Below are positions 26,682 through 36,004 of a stretch of 64,000 nt of DNA, piece after piece. The notes under the pieces were generated by a model. That model did not search any database. It was not told the origin of the DNA and worked only from the letters and a program-made list of their open reading frames with translations. The stretch is from Flavivirga sp. 57AJ16 (GTDB taxonomy: Bacteria; Bacteroidota; Bacteroidia; Flavobacteriales; Flavobacteriaceae), in assembly GCF_028736925.1 (NCBI RefSeq), contig NZ_JAQZAT010000005.1, positions 62,001 through 126,000 of the forward strand. Direction: 5' to 3'. Every line of letters starts with the position of its first letter. Positions within the stretch are counted from its first letter, which is position 1. The position numbers were made by a program, and so were the translations under genes.

Positions 26682-27410
26682 ATGATAAAAGACACCAAGA
26701 TTGCTATATTAATTGACGGCGATAATATTCCATCTAAATATATTTCTGAAATGATGGAGGAAATTGCAAAGTATGGAACGCCAACCATAAAACGGATTTA
26801 TGGGGATTGGACGAAACCACACCTTTCCAAATGGAAACATATTTTGCTCGAAAATGCTATTACACCTATTCAGCAGTATGGTTATACCACAGGAAAGAAC
26901 GCTACAGATTCTGCTATGATAATTGATGCGATGGATATTTTATATTCGGAAAAAGTCAATGGTTTTTGTTTAGTGTCTTCTGATAGTGATTTTACAAAAT
27001 TAGCAACACGGTTACGAGAAGCTGGGATGCAGGTTTATGGTATGGGTGAAAAGAAAACACCTAATCCTTTTATTGTGGCTTGTGATAAGTTTATTTATCT
27101 GGAAATCCTTCAAAAAGATGTTGAAAAAGGAGATAAAGGGGGGGGCTCCAAAAAAGACAATTTATATAATATCACCCCTAAAGTTATAAAACTTCTTGAA
27201 AATTCAGTGTCGGATGCTGCAGATGATGATGGCTGGGCATTTCTTGGGGATGTTGGTTCTCTCATACTAAAAAAACAACCTAATTTTGATTCTAGAAATT
27301 TTGGTTTTGATAAGTTAACGCCTCTTTTTAAATCGTTAGATCGTTTTGAAATGGAACAACGCGACCAAAGCAATGGACGGTTTAAATTGATTTTTGTTAG
27401 GAATAAATGA
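26682..27410 (+). CDS. NYN-domain ribonuclease-like protein with OST-HTH/LOTUS domain
   Basis: A 242-aa protein. Residues 1-145 are a NYN (PIN-like) domain: ILIDGDNIP gives D12 and D14, TDSAMIIDAMD and SSDSDFTKLATRLRE supply the other acidic residues expected of a metal-dependent nuclease. A short linker rich in Lys/Gly (150-165) leads to a LOTUS/OST-HTH winged helix at ~168-242, ending NGRFKLIFVRN, a putative RNA-binding module. The pair (NYN plus LOTUS) is a known bacterial RNA-processing architecture whose targets are unknown. It is monocistronic, with a weak TATCTTTA box ~20 bp before the ATG. Confidence 0.88.
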   Translation: MIKDTKIAILIDGDNIPSKYISEMMEEIAKYGTPTIKRIYGDWTKPHLSKWKHILLENAITPIQQYGYTTGKNATDSAMIIDAMDILYSEKVNGFCLVSSDSDFTKLATRLREAGMQVYGMGEKKTPNPFIVACDKFIYLEILQKDVEKGDKGGGSKKDNLYNITPKVIKLLENSVSDAADDDGWAFLGDVGSLILKKQPNFDSRNFGFDKLTPLFKSLDRFEMEQRDQSNGRFKLIFVRNK

Positions 27411-28158
27411 TCTATTCCTGCGCAGGCAGGAACCCCATCATCATATTTTAACGTGAGTTCGATTTAAAACCTGTCTGCCGACAGGCAGGCAAGGGCGTTT
27501 TTAACAATAAATTCACTAATAAAACGATTTGTCGCCTTTAGTACTTCGACTATAGTTTATCTTGAGCGAAGTCGAAAGGCTCAGCATAAACTAAAGTCGA
27601 AAGGTCATTAAAACCCACTATTTAAATGGGTTTCGACAGAGCCTGTGCTGAGTTTACCGAAGTACTCAACCTGACATTAATATTAAATTACTAATAGTCA
27701 GCTCAATAGTATTATGCTTATATCGAACTCACGTTATTTTATCATCCAAAGTGGATTCCTGCCTTCGCAGGAATGACAGTGGCGTTTATAGCAAATAACT
27801 AATAATAACCAGATTCCGACGTAAGTTTTATTGTAAAGAATCATTAATCACCAGAAATACAGTTAATTGTCATGAAGACAGCGCGAAGGATGAGCCTTTC
27901 GACTAGCGTTTATGCAGTGCAGCCGAAGCACTCAAGATAAACTTGAGACATCTCTATATAATGAGATGCCTCCTTGGAAACTTCGCTTAATATCTTCAAA
28001 CTAAATATATTTTGTTTTGGATAGCGTTCGGATTGCCAAGGTTTCTTTTTTATAATATCTTTAATACCTGTTTACCTATTTGTAATATATCGAACTGACG
28101 TTAATTAATAATAAGATGCCTGCCTTACTGAAACGAGTTCAGCACAGGGTGCAGGAAT
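27411..28158. repeat. Repeat-rich intergenic region with a long inverted composite
   Basis: Outer arms: ATTCCTGCGCAGGCAGGAA (27414-27432) and ATTCCTGCCTTCGCAGGAAT (27755-27774). Inner arms: TAACGTGAGTTCGAT (27449-27463) and ATCGAACTCACGTTA (27722-27736), a perfect 15-bp pair. Between them lie fragments of the CTTCGACT/TCGAAAGGCTCAG type and the hairpin AAACCCA/TGGGTTT. A decayed third copy, ATCGAACTGACGTTA, is near 28089. The outer motif is the same palindrome that builds the array at 55176-56606. No gene is seen in these ~750 bp. Confidence 0.7.
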
Positions 28159-29151
28159 TTAGTTGCCCAGAATTTTATCCATAACCCAACTCGTGTGAAG
28201 TGCTGAACCTCCAGAAGAAGGATGTGTGTAATTTTTTTTGATCAACATATCCCTCATGCCTTCTACATGGTATAGTTGTATATGTTTTGGGTTTTCAATA
28301 ACCAGTTCTTCTTGTTTTGTATCGCTGTTTAATATGATGGGGTTATCATGAAAAACAGAAAATAGAATGGTGCCTTTGCTCCCAAAAATTTGAGCTTTAT
28401 CGGTATGGTCGCTACAACCAAAGTTCCAGCAACCAGATCCTGTAGTGCCATTTTTATGGACCCAACAAGCCGTTACGGCATCTTTTGAAGAATAAAGACC
28501 TTGCTGATTAAGACTGAGTCCTGATACATTTTCTATATCTCCCAAAAGATATGTAAACAAATCGAGGCCATGGCTTGCCAGATCATCAAAATAGCCGCCA
28601 GGTGCTATTTTGGAGTCGGTACGCCAATTGTATGATTTTGATTTGTCTATATCGTTAGCTGGTTTGTTTAAATGCCAGTTAATATGTCTTACTTCCCCTA
28701 TATATTTATTTTCTAACCAATTTTTTATTTGATTAAAACGTGGTAATGACCTTCTGTAATATGCGACGAATAATGGTAAATCTTTATCCTTGTAAGTGTT
28801 GTATATTTTCAGACTCTCTTTATAGGAAGGAGACATAGGCTTTTCTATGCAACAAATTTTTCCTGCGTTCGCCACTTTTAATGCATAAAACATATGTGTG
28901 TCTGGGGGTGTTGCAATATATACTGCATCGATGTCGTCGGCATTAATTAAATCATCAGCATTTTCATAAACCTTACTTATATTATGTCTTTGGGCATAAT
29001 CTTTTGCTTTATCAAAATCACGCCTCATAACAGCGGCTATTTTAAAACCTTCTGTTGCTTTATAAGCAGGGCCACTTTTAACTTCAGTGACTTTTCCACA
29101 GCCAATAATTCCCCAGTTAATTGTTTTATCGTTTTTTTTAAAATTACTCAC
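28159..29151 (-). CDS. Gfo/Idh/MocA family NAD(P)-dependent oxidoreductase
   Basis: A 330-aa protein. The N-terminal Rossmann fold reads NWGIIGCGKVTEVK (GxGxxT type). EKP in ICCIEKPMS is the family hallmark with the catalytic-site Lys. The C-terminal alpha/beta domain includes GGYFDDLASHGLDLF, where the His near residue 180 is the usual catalytic partner. Family members oxidise sugars, inositols or biliverdin; the substrate cannot be read from sequence. It lies 26 bp downstream of yebC on the same strand. Confidence 0.9.
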   Translation of the reverse strand: MSNFKKNDKTINWGIIGCGKVTEVKSGPAYKATEGFKIAAVMRRDFDKAKDYAQRHNISKVYENADDLINADDIDAVYIATPPDTHMFYALKVANAGKICCIEKPMSPSYKESLKIYNTYKDKDLPLFVAYYRRSLPRFNQIKNWLENKYIGEVRHINWHLNKPANDIDKSKSYNWRTDSKIAPGGYFDDLASHGLDLFTYLLGDIENVSGLSLNQQGLYSSKDAVTACWVHKNGTTGSGCWNFGCSDHTDKAQIFGSKGTILFSVFHDNPIILNSDTKQEELVIENPKHIQLYHVEGMRDMLIKKNYTHPSSGGSALHTSWVMDKILGN

Positions 29152-29177
29152 GTCGTTTTATTAAAATAGATAGCTGT

Positions 29178-29897
29178 TTATTCAGTACTTTCTTCCATGG
29201 TATGGTACACATTCTGTACATCGTCATCTTCTTCCAACTTTTCTAAAAGCTTTTCAACATCGGCAGCTTGTTCAGTAGTCAGTGGTTTTGTGACTTGTGG
29301 AATACGCTCAAAACCAGAAGATAAAATGTCTATTTCCCGATTTTCCAATTCGGATTGAATGGCTCCAAAGCTTTCGAAAGGGGCGTATATTAATATACCG
29401 TCCTCATCAGCAAAAACCTCTTCGGCACCAAAATCTATAAATTCCAGTTCGATTTCTTCAGGGTCTAAACCATCCCCATTAATTCTAAAATTACAAGTAT
29501 GATCAAACATAAAAACGACAGAACCTGATGTCCCTAAACTACCATCACATTTATTAAAATAGCTACGTACATTGGCTACGGTGCGGGTGTTATTATCGGT
29601 GGCTGTTTCAACTAAAACAGCAATTCCGTGGGGTGCATACCCTTCAAAAATAACTTCTTTATAATCGCCTTGACTTTTATCACTTGCTTTTTTAATAGCC
29701 CGTTCTACATTATCCTTAGGCATATTAACGGCCTTGGCATTTTGTATAACGGCTCTTAAACGGGAATTACTAGCGGGATCCGGACCTCCTTCTTTAACTG
29801 CCATAACTATATCTTTGCCTATGCGAGTAAAGGCTTTGCTCATAGCGGACCAACGTTTCATTTTCCTTGCTTTTCTAAATTCAAAAGCTCTTCCCAT
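29178..29897 (-). CDS. YebC/PmpR family protein
   Basis: A 239-aa protein of the YebC family (TACO1 homologues), reported both as a DNA-binding regulator and as a factor easing ribosome stalling. It has the Bacteroidota-style start MGRAFEFRKARKMKRW, the basic AFTRIGKDIVMAVKEGG block, and the long acidic C-terminal alpha/beta domain. EGYAPHGIAVLVE and NNTRTVANVRSYFNK are diagnostic. A hairpin GTTCC/GGAAC lies in the 5' UTR (about 29917-29932), of unknown use. Confidence 0.93.
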   Translation of the reverse strand: MGRAFEFRKARKMKRWSAMSKAFTRIGKDIVMAVKEGGPDPASNSRLRAVIQNAKAVNMPKDNVERAIKKASDKSQGDYKEVIFEGYAPHGIAVLVETATDNNTRTVANVRSYFNKCDGSLGTSGSVVFMFDHTCNFRINGDGLDPEEIELEFIDFGAEEVFADEDGILIYAPFESFGAIQSELENREIDILSSGFERIPQVTKPLTTEQAADVEKLLEKLEEDDDVQNVYHTMEESTE

Positions 29898-30013
29898 AAC
29901 TGTATACTTTATTTATCGTTCCCGTAGGAACCTGTTTTTATTTTATGCCAACAAATTTAAAAAAATCTACCAACCAAAATAATAGTTGCCCGTTTTAATT
30001 TTTTGGATGTGTT

Positions 30014-30045
30014 GACTGCCTACTGCTAACTGAACACTGCAACTG
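30014..30045. repeat. Degenerate CAGT heptamer repeat (reverse orientation)
   Basis: ACTGCCT ACTGCTA ACTGAAC ACTGCAA CTGG: a period-7 tract just downstream of phhB. It is the reverse complement type of the dispersed CAGTNTT family. Confidence 0.5.
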
Positions 30046-30047
30046 GA

Positions 30048-30341
30048 TTACTCCTCATCCGGTTCAACAATGGTCTCAATGGCCTCAGCTAATTTAAAGT
30101 CTTTATTGGTAACACCATTGGCATCATGGGTGGATAACGAAATGGTAAGCACATTGTATACATTGGTCCAATTTGGGTGATGGTTTAAAGCTTCACATTC
30201 AAAAGCAATTCTGCTCATAGCACTAAAGCAATCTTTAAAATTCTCAAATTCGAATTCGGCATGAATGGCATTATCATAGTAATCCCAGTCTGGAAAGTGT
30301 AATAACCGTTTTTCTATATCCTGTTCTGAAAGTTTACTCAT
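30048..30341 (-). CDS. phhB: Pterin-4a-carbinolamine dehydratase
   Basis: A 97-aa enzyme that dehydrates 4a-hydroxytetrahydrobiopterin, recycling the cofactor of aromatic amino acid hydroxylases. The catalytic histidine motif is EALNHHPNWTNVYN (H54, H55, P56) with the third His in THDANGVTNKDFKLA (H72). Length and fold (alpha-beta-beta-alpha-beta-beta-alpha) match DCoH/PhhB. No phenylalanine hydroxylase is in the window. An acidic tail EPDEE ends the protein. Confidence 0.95.
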   Translation of the reverse strand: MSKLSEQDIEKRLLHFPDWDYYDNAIHAEFEFENFKDCFSAMSRIAFECEALNHHPNWTNVYNVLTISLSTHDANGVTNKDFKLAEAIETIVEPDEE

Positions 30342-30404
30342 AAAAATGAAATGTTTAAGTACATGTTATTCTACTAATTTAACGATTTTTGGGATTAAAA
30401 TCAA

Positions 30405-31238
30405 TTATAATTTTAACTCTGATATTATTTGCCGACTTATAAGTTGGAGGTGTTTTGGTAATAGGTTATATTTTGGTAATACAGCTAGGTACCTATCGTC
30501 GTTAGTGGTGTAAACATTTTTATAAATTACTTTGTTGTGCAACTCAAAGGAATCAACAATTTCTTTTATAAAATCATCATGGTGTACCAGATCACTGCTG
30601 CCCAAATGAAAAATACCTGATTTATTCCTATTGATAATATAATGAACTTGCTGCGTTACTTTTAGAGCGTTTGTCACATTCATTATTAAGTTAGGAAACA
30701 CTTCTATAGGTTCTTTTTCTTTTATGTTTTTATGCATTTCCATTATTCTGGGAGATTGTACACCAAAAACCATTGGTAACCTTAAAATAACAACTTGCCT
30801 TTTGGGCATGCGTAACAACATATTTTCAATCTTAATTTTGAAGTGCCCATAAATACTGTTACTTAAAGTTTTATCGGTTTCGTAACTTGGGTATTTACTG
30901 TAGGCATCAAAAACATTTGCAGAGGATAAAAAAATGAGTTTTATCTTGTTTGTAAACACATATTCCGCCAAATGTTGGTGCGCTACTAATTGCGCTGAAA
31001 AATCCCCTCGGAGTGCAGAAATAACAATGGAAGGTTTTACTATTTCTAATATCTCATAAACATCATCTTCCTCCATGTTATATTGAAAGAAATGTTTGTT
31101 TTTTTCATGTTCTTTATTTGAGGTATTATATGTTCCGAATGTTTTAAAGTAGGGGCAGAGCTCTTTGTAAATAGCACCACCCAAAAAGCCGCTGGCACCT
31201 AATATTAAAATGCTATGTTTTATCTCTCTTTTCATCAT
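30405..31238 (-). CDS. RmlD-like NAD(P)-dependent sugar reductase/epimerase
   Basis: A 277-aa extended SDR. The nucleotide-binding motif is ILILGASGFLGGAIYKEL (GxxGxxG). FLSSANVFDAY supplies the Ser region and YETDKTLSNSIYGHFKIKIE gives YxxxK with Tyr and Lys four apart, the catalytic pair. It resembles RmlD (dTDP-4-dehydrorhamnose reductase) but is not linked to rml genes, so the substrate is open. MM at the start gives two possible ATGs, one codon apart. It lies 23 bp downstream of the glutaminase start region on the same strand as its neighbours. Confidence 0.82.
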   Translation of the reverse strand: MMKREIKHSILILGASGFLGGAIYKELCPYFKTFGTYNTSNKEHEKNKHFFQYNMEEDDVYEILEIVKPSIVISALRGDFSAQLVAHQHLAEYVFTNKIKLIFLSSANVFDAYSKYPSYETDKTLSNSIYGHFKIKIENMLLRMPKRQVVILRLPMVFGVQSPRIMEMHKNIKEKEPIEVFPNLIMNVTNALKVTQQVHYIINRNKSGIFHLGSSDLVHHDDFIKEIVDSFELHNKVIYKNVYTTNDDRYLAVLPKYNLLPKHLQLISRQIISELKL

Positions 31239-31261
31239 GCATCAAACTCATAAAAAACTTT

Positions 31262-32176
31262 TTAGAATATAGATAATTTTGTTTTTGTAGTGAATTTTTC
31301 CAATGTTTTCATTCCTAATAACGAATTGCCTTTTATATTAAGTCCAGGAGACCATGTCGCAATCACAAAATTATCTGGTAAAAGTGCTACGATACCACCG
31401 CCAACGCCGCTTTTTCCAGGTAAGCCAACTTCAAAGGCAAACTCACCAGCTTCATCATAAAAACCACAGGTGAGCATCATGGCATTAATACGTTTTGCCT
31501 GTGTTTTTGTTAATCGGATCTTATTTGATAAACAATTTCCTTTGTTGGACAAAAAGAAAAAAGCTTTGGTCAGTTGCTGGCAACTCATTTCAATAGCACA
31601 TTGATGAAAGTAGAAATCTAAAACATCATCAACAGGGTTGTTCAAATTTTTGAAAGATTTTAAAAGGTTTGCGGCTGCATAATTTTTAAAACCTGTCACT
31701 TTTTCTGAATGGGCCACATCTGTATTAAAATTGATAGTGTCATCTCCCGAAAGGTCTCTTATATAATTTAAGAAATCTTCTTTTGGGTTTTGCAAATTAG
31801 AAACAAGAATATCTGCAATAACAAGGGCACCGGAATTGATTAACGGATTTCTGGGAATGCCATTTTCAATTTCTAATAATGCCAACTGATTGAATGGATG
31901 CCCAGAAGGCTCCACATCCACACGTTTCCAAATATTTTCTCCAATGAGTTCCATAGCTTTAGATAAGGCCAAAACTTTAGAGATACTTTGAATAGAAAAT
32001 ACTTTTTTATAATCACCAGCACCATAATCTTTTCCATCGGCAGTTTTTAAGTGAATCCCAAAATTATTTTTATCAATATACGCCAATTCAGGGATGTATG
32101 AAGCCACCGTACCTTTATCGGAAGCATTCATAGCTTCTCGATAAAGACCTTCTAAAATGGCTTGAAAATCAGGCAT
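31262..32176 (-). CDS. glsA: Glutaminase
   Basis: A 304-aa serine-type glutaminase (beta-lactamase fold) that hydrolyses glutamine to glutamate and ammonia. The catalytic SxxK is SIQSISKV (S64, K67). NPLINSGALV and GGGIVALLP are family motifs, with the latter near the substrate pocket. It is cytosolic and of normal length. It follows gcvT with a 3-bp gap, so it is co-transcribed. Confidence 0.95.
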   Translation of the reverse strand: MPDFQAILEGLYREAMNASDKGTVASYIPELAYIDKNNFGIHLKTADGKDYGAGDYKKVFSIQSISKVLALSKAMELIGENIWKRVDVEPSGHPFNQLALLEIENGIPRNPLINSGALVIADILVSNLQNPKEDFLNYIRDLSGDDTINFNTDVAHSEKVTGFKNYAAANLLKSFKNLNNPVDDVLDFYFHQCAIEMSCQQLTKAFFFLSNKGNCLSNKIRLTKTQAKRINAMMLTCGFYDEAGEFAFEVGLPGKSGVGGGIVALLPDNFVIATWSPGLNIKGNSLLGMKTLEKFTTKTKLSIF

Positions 32177-32179
32177 ACA

Positions 32180-33259
32180 TTATTTGTAAAAAGGTAATTT
32201 TATGACAGTTGCGGGAACCGTATTTTTACGTATTTGAATATTGATTTTACTGTTAACATTTGCCAAAACAGTTGGTACATAGCCTAAACCAATCCCTTTG
32301 TTTAATGATGGTGACATTGTACCAGAAGTCACTATCCCAATTTTGTTTCCGTTGTTATCGACGATATCATAACCCTGTCTTGGAATACCACGCTCGTCCA
32401 ATTCGAAAGCTATTAACTTACGTTCTGGTCCTCGTTCTTTTTCTGCTTTTAAGGCTTCAGAGTTTGTAAAATCTTTGGTAAACTTTGTAATCCAGCCTAA
32501 ACCGGCTTCAATAGGAGAGGTGGTATCGTCAATATCGTTTCCGTAAAGACAATAGCCCATTTCCAGACGTAATGTGTCTCGAGCTGCTAATCCAATAGGC
32601 TTGATACCATAATCTTCACCTGCTTTGAATACGTTATCCCAAACCTGTTTTACCTCGCTGTTCTTACAGTAGATTTCAAAACCACCACTTCCAGTATAGC
32701 CTGTAGCCGATATGATGACATTTTCTATACCTGCAAAATCACCAATTACAAAATTGTAGAACTTTATAGCCGATAGATCATGACTGGTAATAGATTGCAT
32801 GGCTTCAATGGCTTTTGGGCCTTGAATGGCAAGTAATGCATAGTCGTCACTTAAATTGCGCATGGTGGCGCCCATATCATTTTTAGACTGGATCCAGTTC
32901 CAATCTTTTTCAATATTACTAGCATTCACCACTAATAAATAGGTGTCTTCTTTAATTTTGTAAATAATCAGATCATCAACAATACCGCCATTATCATTAG
33001 GTAAACAGCTGTATTGGGCTTTCCCGATAGTTAATTTAGAGGCGTCGTTACTAGATACTTTTTGTATAAGATCCAGTGCGTGTTCACCTTCAATTAAAAA
33101 TTCTCCCATATGCGATACATCAAATACCCCTACAGATTGTCTTACCGTTCCATGTTCTATATTTACACCTTCGTATTGTACTGGCATATTGTAGCCCGCA
33201 AAAGGTACCATTTTAGCTCCAAGAGCTTCGTGAGTTGATGATAAAGCAGTGTTTTTCAT
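32180..33259 (-). CDS. gcvT: Glycine cleavage system T protein (aminomethyltransferase)
   Basis: A 359-aa folate-dependent enzyme that releases ammonia from the aminomethyl-lipoyl H protein and forms methylene-THF. [13 protein letters not shown] and [12 protein letters not shown] are the N-terminal signature, DDLIIYK precedes the substrate region with the conserved Asp, and [14 protein letters not shown] lies in the C-terminal part. gcvP and gcvH are not in the window, as is common in Bacteroidota, where gcv genes are scattered. No glycine riboswitch is visible upstream. Confidence 0.95.
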   Translation of the reverse strand: MKNTALSSTHEALGAKMVPFAGYNMPVQYEGVNIEHGTVRQSVGVFDVSHMGEFLIEGEHALDLIQKVSSNDASKLTIGKAQYSCLPNDNGGIVDDLIIYKIKEDTYLLVVNASNIEKDWNWIQSKNDMGATMRNLSDDYALLAIQGPKAIEAMQSITSHDLSAIKFYNFVIGDFAGIENVIISATGYTGSGGFEIYCKNSEVKQVWDNVFKAGEDYGIKPIGLAARDTLRLEMGYCLYGNDIDDTTSPIEAGLGWITKFTKDFTNSEALKAEKERGPERKLIAFELDERGIPRQGYDIVDNNGNKIGIVTSGTMSPSLNKGIGLGYVPTVLANVNSKINIQIRKNTVPATVIKLPFYK

Positions 33260-33516
33260 TATTGATTATTGAATAGTTAATTTTTGTAGCGCAAAACTAC
33301 ATAAATTCATATTATTACTATTAAAAAAAAATTGTTAAATAAGTTAATGTAATAATGTTTTGTTGGTCCTTTAATCAAAAATAAATCCTAGACGTTCTGT
33401 GTCTGGCCTGTCTGCCTATAAAGACAGGGTTTCCGTTAAAATTGGTAACCCGTGACAGTCTCAAGGATAGAATATTTAGGGAATTGATAGGTATGAATAT
33501 ATATCACATCTTAAAG

Positions 33517-34809
33517 TTATTGCAATAAATAACCTTTCAAATCTTCATAGGTAGAAATCAAAATAGAAACCTTTTCTTTACCCATAACCGATTGAATTTG
33601 TTCTGGAAGCGGTTGTGTTTCCTTTATAACGTCTTCAACAACATCCAAAAACTTGGTTGGGTGTGCCGTTTCCAAAAACACACAATGCGTATTAGGATGC
33701 GCTTCGAGATAGGCTTTAGAGCCTAAATAGCCAACAGCACCATGTGGGTCTGCCACATAGTTATATTGCGTATGGATTTCTTTCATGGCTTCTCTGGTTT
33801 CATCATCAGAAAAACTAAACGAAGACACATGCTCCTTTAAGGTGTCAAATTTGTTTTTATAGATTTCCTGAATACGGATAAAGTTGCTGGGATCTCCAAC
33901 ATCCATAGCGTTACTAATTGTTTGTACCGATGGTTTAGGCGTATATAACTGTGTTTTTAAATACTCGGTCACTACATTGTTTTTGTTGTTTGATGCAACA
34001 AAGTGATGGATTGGCAAACCTAATTGTTGGGCCATCATACCAGCACAAACATTTCCGAAATTACCGCTTGGTACGGAAAACACAATATTATCATACTTTT
34101 TATATAGTTGTTTGTATGCAAACATAAAGTAAAATAATTGTGGCAACCAGCGTGCTACATTGATAGAATTGGCAGAGGTTAACTGCATGTTGCTTGTTAA
34201 GGTTTCATCTAAAAAGGCCTTCTTTACCATGGCCTGGCAATCATCGAATGTCCCATTAACTTCTAAAGCGGTAATGTTTTGCCCGAGTGTTGTTAGTTGT
34301 TTTTCTTGAATATCGCTCACTTTTCCGCTAGGGTAGAGTATCACCACGTTTACCCCTTTAACACCTAAAAAACCGTTTGCTACAGCACCTCCTGTGTCAC
34401 CAGAAGTGGCTACTAAAACGGTCACCTCATTGGTGTTATCTTTATTGAAATACCCTAAACACCGTGCCATAAAACGTGCGCCAACATCTTTAAATGCCAT
34501 GGTTGGACCATGAAACAATTCTAAGGTCGAAATAGAGTCGTTTAGTTGAACTACCGGAAACTCAAAAGACAGGGTCTCTTGAACAATGGTTTTTAAAATG
34601 GCCTCAGGAATCTCGGGAGATACAAATTGTTTAATGGCTTGAAATGCAATTTCTGTATGCGATAATGCGTCCATGTTTTTAAAGAAATCATCGCTTAAAG
34701 GCGTTATGCTTTCTGGGAAATACAATCCTTTGTCTGGAGCTAATCCTTTTATAACGGCATCTTTAAAAGAGGCGTTTGGTGCTTGTTTGTTTAGTGAGTA
34801 ATAGTTCAT
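33517..34809 (-). CDS. thrC: Threonine synthase
   Basis: A PLP enzyme that converts O-phosphohomoserine to threonine, 430 aa from the ATG at 34809. The PLP lysine is in FHGPTMAFKDVGARFMAR (K107). SGDTGGAVANGF binds the PLP phosphate. An ATG 14 codons upstream (34851) would add a segment not seen in threonine synthases, which begin near MNYYSLNKQAP, so 34809 is preferred. It ends the thrABC operon; thrB stops 90 bp before this start. Confidence 0.93.
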   Translation of the reverse strand: MNYYSLNKQAPNASFKDAVIKGLAPDKGLYFPESITPLSDDFFKNMDALSHTEIAFQAIKQFVSPEIPEAILKTIVQETLSFEFPVVQLNDSISTLELFHGPTMAFKDVGARFMARCLGYFNKDNTNEVTVLVATSGDTGGAVANGFLGVKGVNVVILYPSGKVSDIQEKQLTTLGQNITALEVNGTFDDCQAMVKKAFLDETLTSNMQLTSANSINVARWLPQLFYFMFAYKQLYKKYDNIVFSVPSGNFGNVCAGMMAQQLGLPIHHFVASNNKNNVVTEYLKTQLYTPKPSVQTISNAMDVGDPSNFIRIQEIYKNKFDTLKEHVSSFSFSDDETREAMKEIHTQYNYVADPHGAVGYLGSKAYLEAHPNTHCVFLETAHPTKFLDVVEDVIKETQPLPEQIQSVMGKEKVSILISTYEDLKGYLLQ

Positions 34810-34899
34810 TATTTTTAAAATAGACCATTGATGGAAGACCGAAAATTCCATTGATGGTGGTTTAATTAATATTTTTTCTAAATGCGTGCATCATGTTTA

Positions 34900-35871
34900 T
34901 TAATGTGTATGCGTCGGTTTTCTGTTATCAGTCTTCAGTCTTCTGTCTTCAAGCACCTTAATCCCTTCCGTATTAATTCTGGTCATATGTATTTCGAATA
35001 CAATGCCAGTTTTAGAATACACGCTTTCCATAGCATCTTTTACATTTTGGGCATTTTCTAATCCTTTACTCAATGTAAAAATTGCTGGGCCAGAGCCTGA
35101 TATTCCGGCACCCAAGGCACCATGTTGTAACACCGCTTTTTTTACGTCTTCATAATGAGGGATCAGTTTGCTTCTATGGGGTTCTACAATCACATCGTGT
35201 AAGGATCTTTGTATTAAACCATAATCGCTTGTATGTAGACCATGAATTAGGCTGCCAAAATTTGCCCATTGTTTTATAGCGTTTTGCAAAGGCACTTCTT
35301 TAGGAAGTATGGCTCGAGCTTCGGAGGTCTTTATTTCTATTTGCGGGTGAATAATGGTCGCATATAGATCTTTTGGAGAAGGGATTTCTAAAATTTCCAG
35401 AGGGGAGACACTTTTAACCAATGTAAAGCCTCCAAAAATGGCTGGTGCAAGGTTGTCGGCATGTTCACATTTACTAGCTAAGGCTTCTCCTTTTATAGCA
35501 AATTGTGTTAATTCCGTTTTGTTATAAGGTCTTCCCAAAAGCTCGTTCATTCCAAAAACACTACCAACAGCACTTGCAGCACTGCTACCAATCCCACTAC
35601 CAGGCTTTATATTTTTATAAATTTCTATTTCGAAACCACAATCCGGTTTTAGGGCTTCGTACATCGCTAGTGCAGACACACCGGCAACATTTAAGGTTGT
35701 TTCAAAAGGCAGGTCAAACCCTTCAATTTTGGTAATATAAATACCTTTTTTATCCGTTTTCCTTATAACCATCTCATCTCCAATAGTGTCTAGGCAGAAT
35801 CCTAAAACATCAAAGCCACAGGCTACATTGGCGACTGTTGCGGGCGAAAATATCTTTATGTCGTTTTTCAT
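34900..35871 (-). CDS. thrB: Homoserine kinase
   Basis: A 323-aa GHMP kinase that phosphorylates homoserine. SPATVANVACGFDVLGF is the N-terminal signature, PGSGIGSSAASAVG the ATP-binding GHMP motif and GAGISGSGPAIFTL motif 3. The last ~18 residues (EDRRLKTDNRKPTHTH region) are encoded by a degenerate CAGTCTT heptamer tract at 34928-34951 and are not part of the usual kinase, so the repeat has extended the reading frame. Confidence 0.94.
   Translation of the reverse strand: MKNDIKIFSPATVANVACGFDVLGFCLDTIGDEMVIRKTDKKGIYITKIEGFDLPFETTLNVAGVSALAMYEALKPDCGFEIEIYKNIKPGSGIGSSAASAVGSVFGMNELLGRPYNKTELTQFAIKGEALASKCEHADNLAPAIFGGFTLVKSVSPLEILEIPSPKDLYATIIHPQIEIKTSEARAILPKEVPLQNAIKQWANFGSLIHGLHTSDYGLIQRSLHDVIVEPHRSKLIPHYEDVKKAVLQHGALGAGISGSGPAIFTLSKGLENAQNVKDAMESVYSKTGIVFEIHMTRINTEGIKVLEDRRLKTDNRKPTHTH
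34928..34951. repeat. Heptamer repeat inside the thrB 3' end
   Basis: CAGTCTT CAGTCTT CTGTCTT: three near-perfect 7-mers, read as the complementary strand in thrB. They code for the non-conserved tail of the kinase. Confidence 0.65.
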
Positions 35872-35953
35872 TTTAAATTTAATTCTAAATTATGCGATTT
35901 CTCACATATGTTCGAAATGACAACTCTTTGTTGTATTAATTATCATAAACTAG

Positions 35954-35984
35954 TTAACTGCAAACTGGGACTGAATACTGTTCA
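35954..35984. repeat. Degenerate heptamer repeat between thrB and thrA
   Basis: TAACTGC AAACTGG GACTGAA TACTGTT shows a period-7 ACTG pattern in the 133-bp gap between thrA and thrB. It is the same family as at 30014 and 44821. Confidence 0.45.
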
Positions 35985-36004
35985 CTTTTTTCAGTTTACT
36001 AAAA

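Noticed and set aside
33260-33516. Possible glycine riboswitch upstream of gcvT
   Set aside because: No conserved glycine-aptamer core is visible; only a short CCTGTCT/AGACAGG hairpin at ~33408-33428, which has no T tract.
34810-34851. Upstream ATG for threonine synthase
   Set aside because: It adds 14 residues (MEFSVFHQWS...) not seen in the family; MNYYSLNKQ is the standard beginning.
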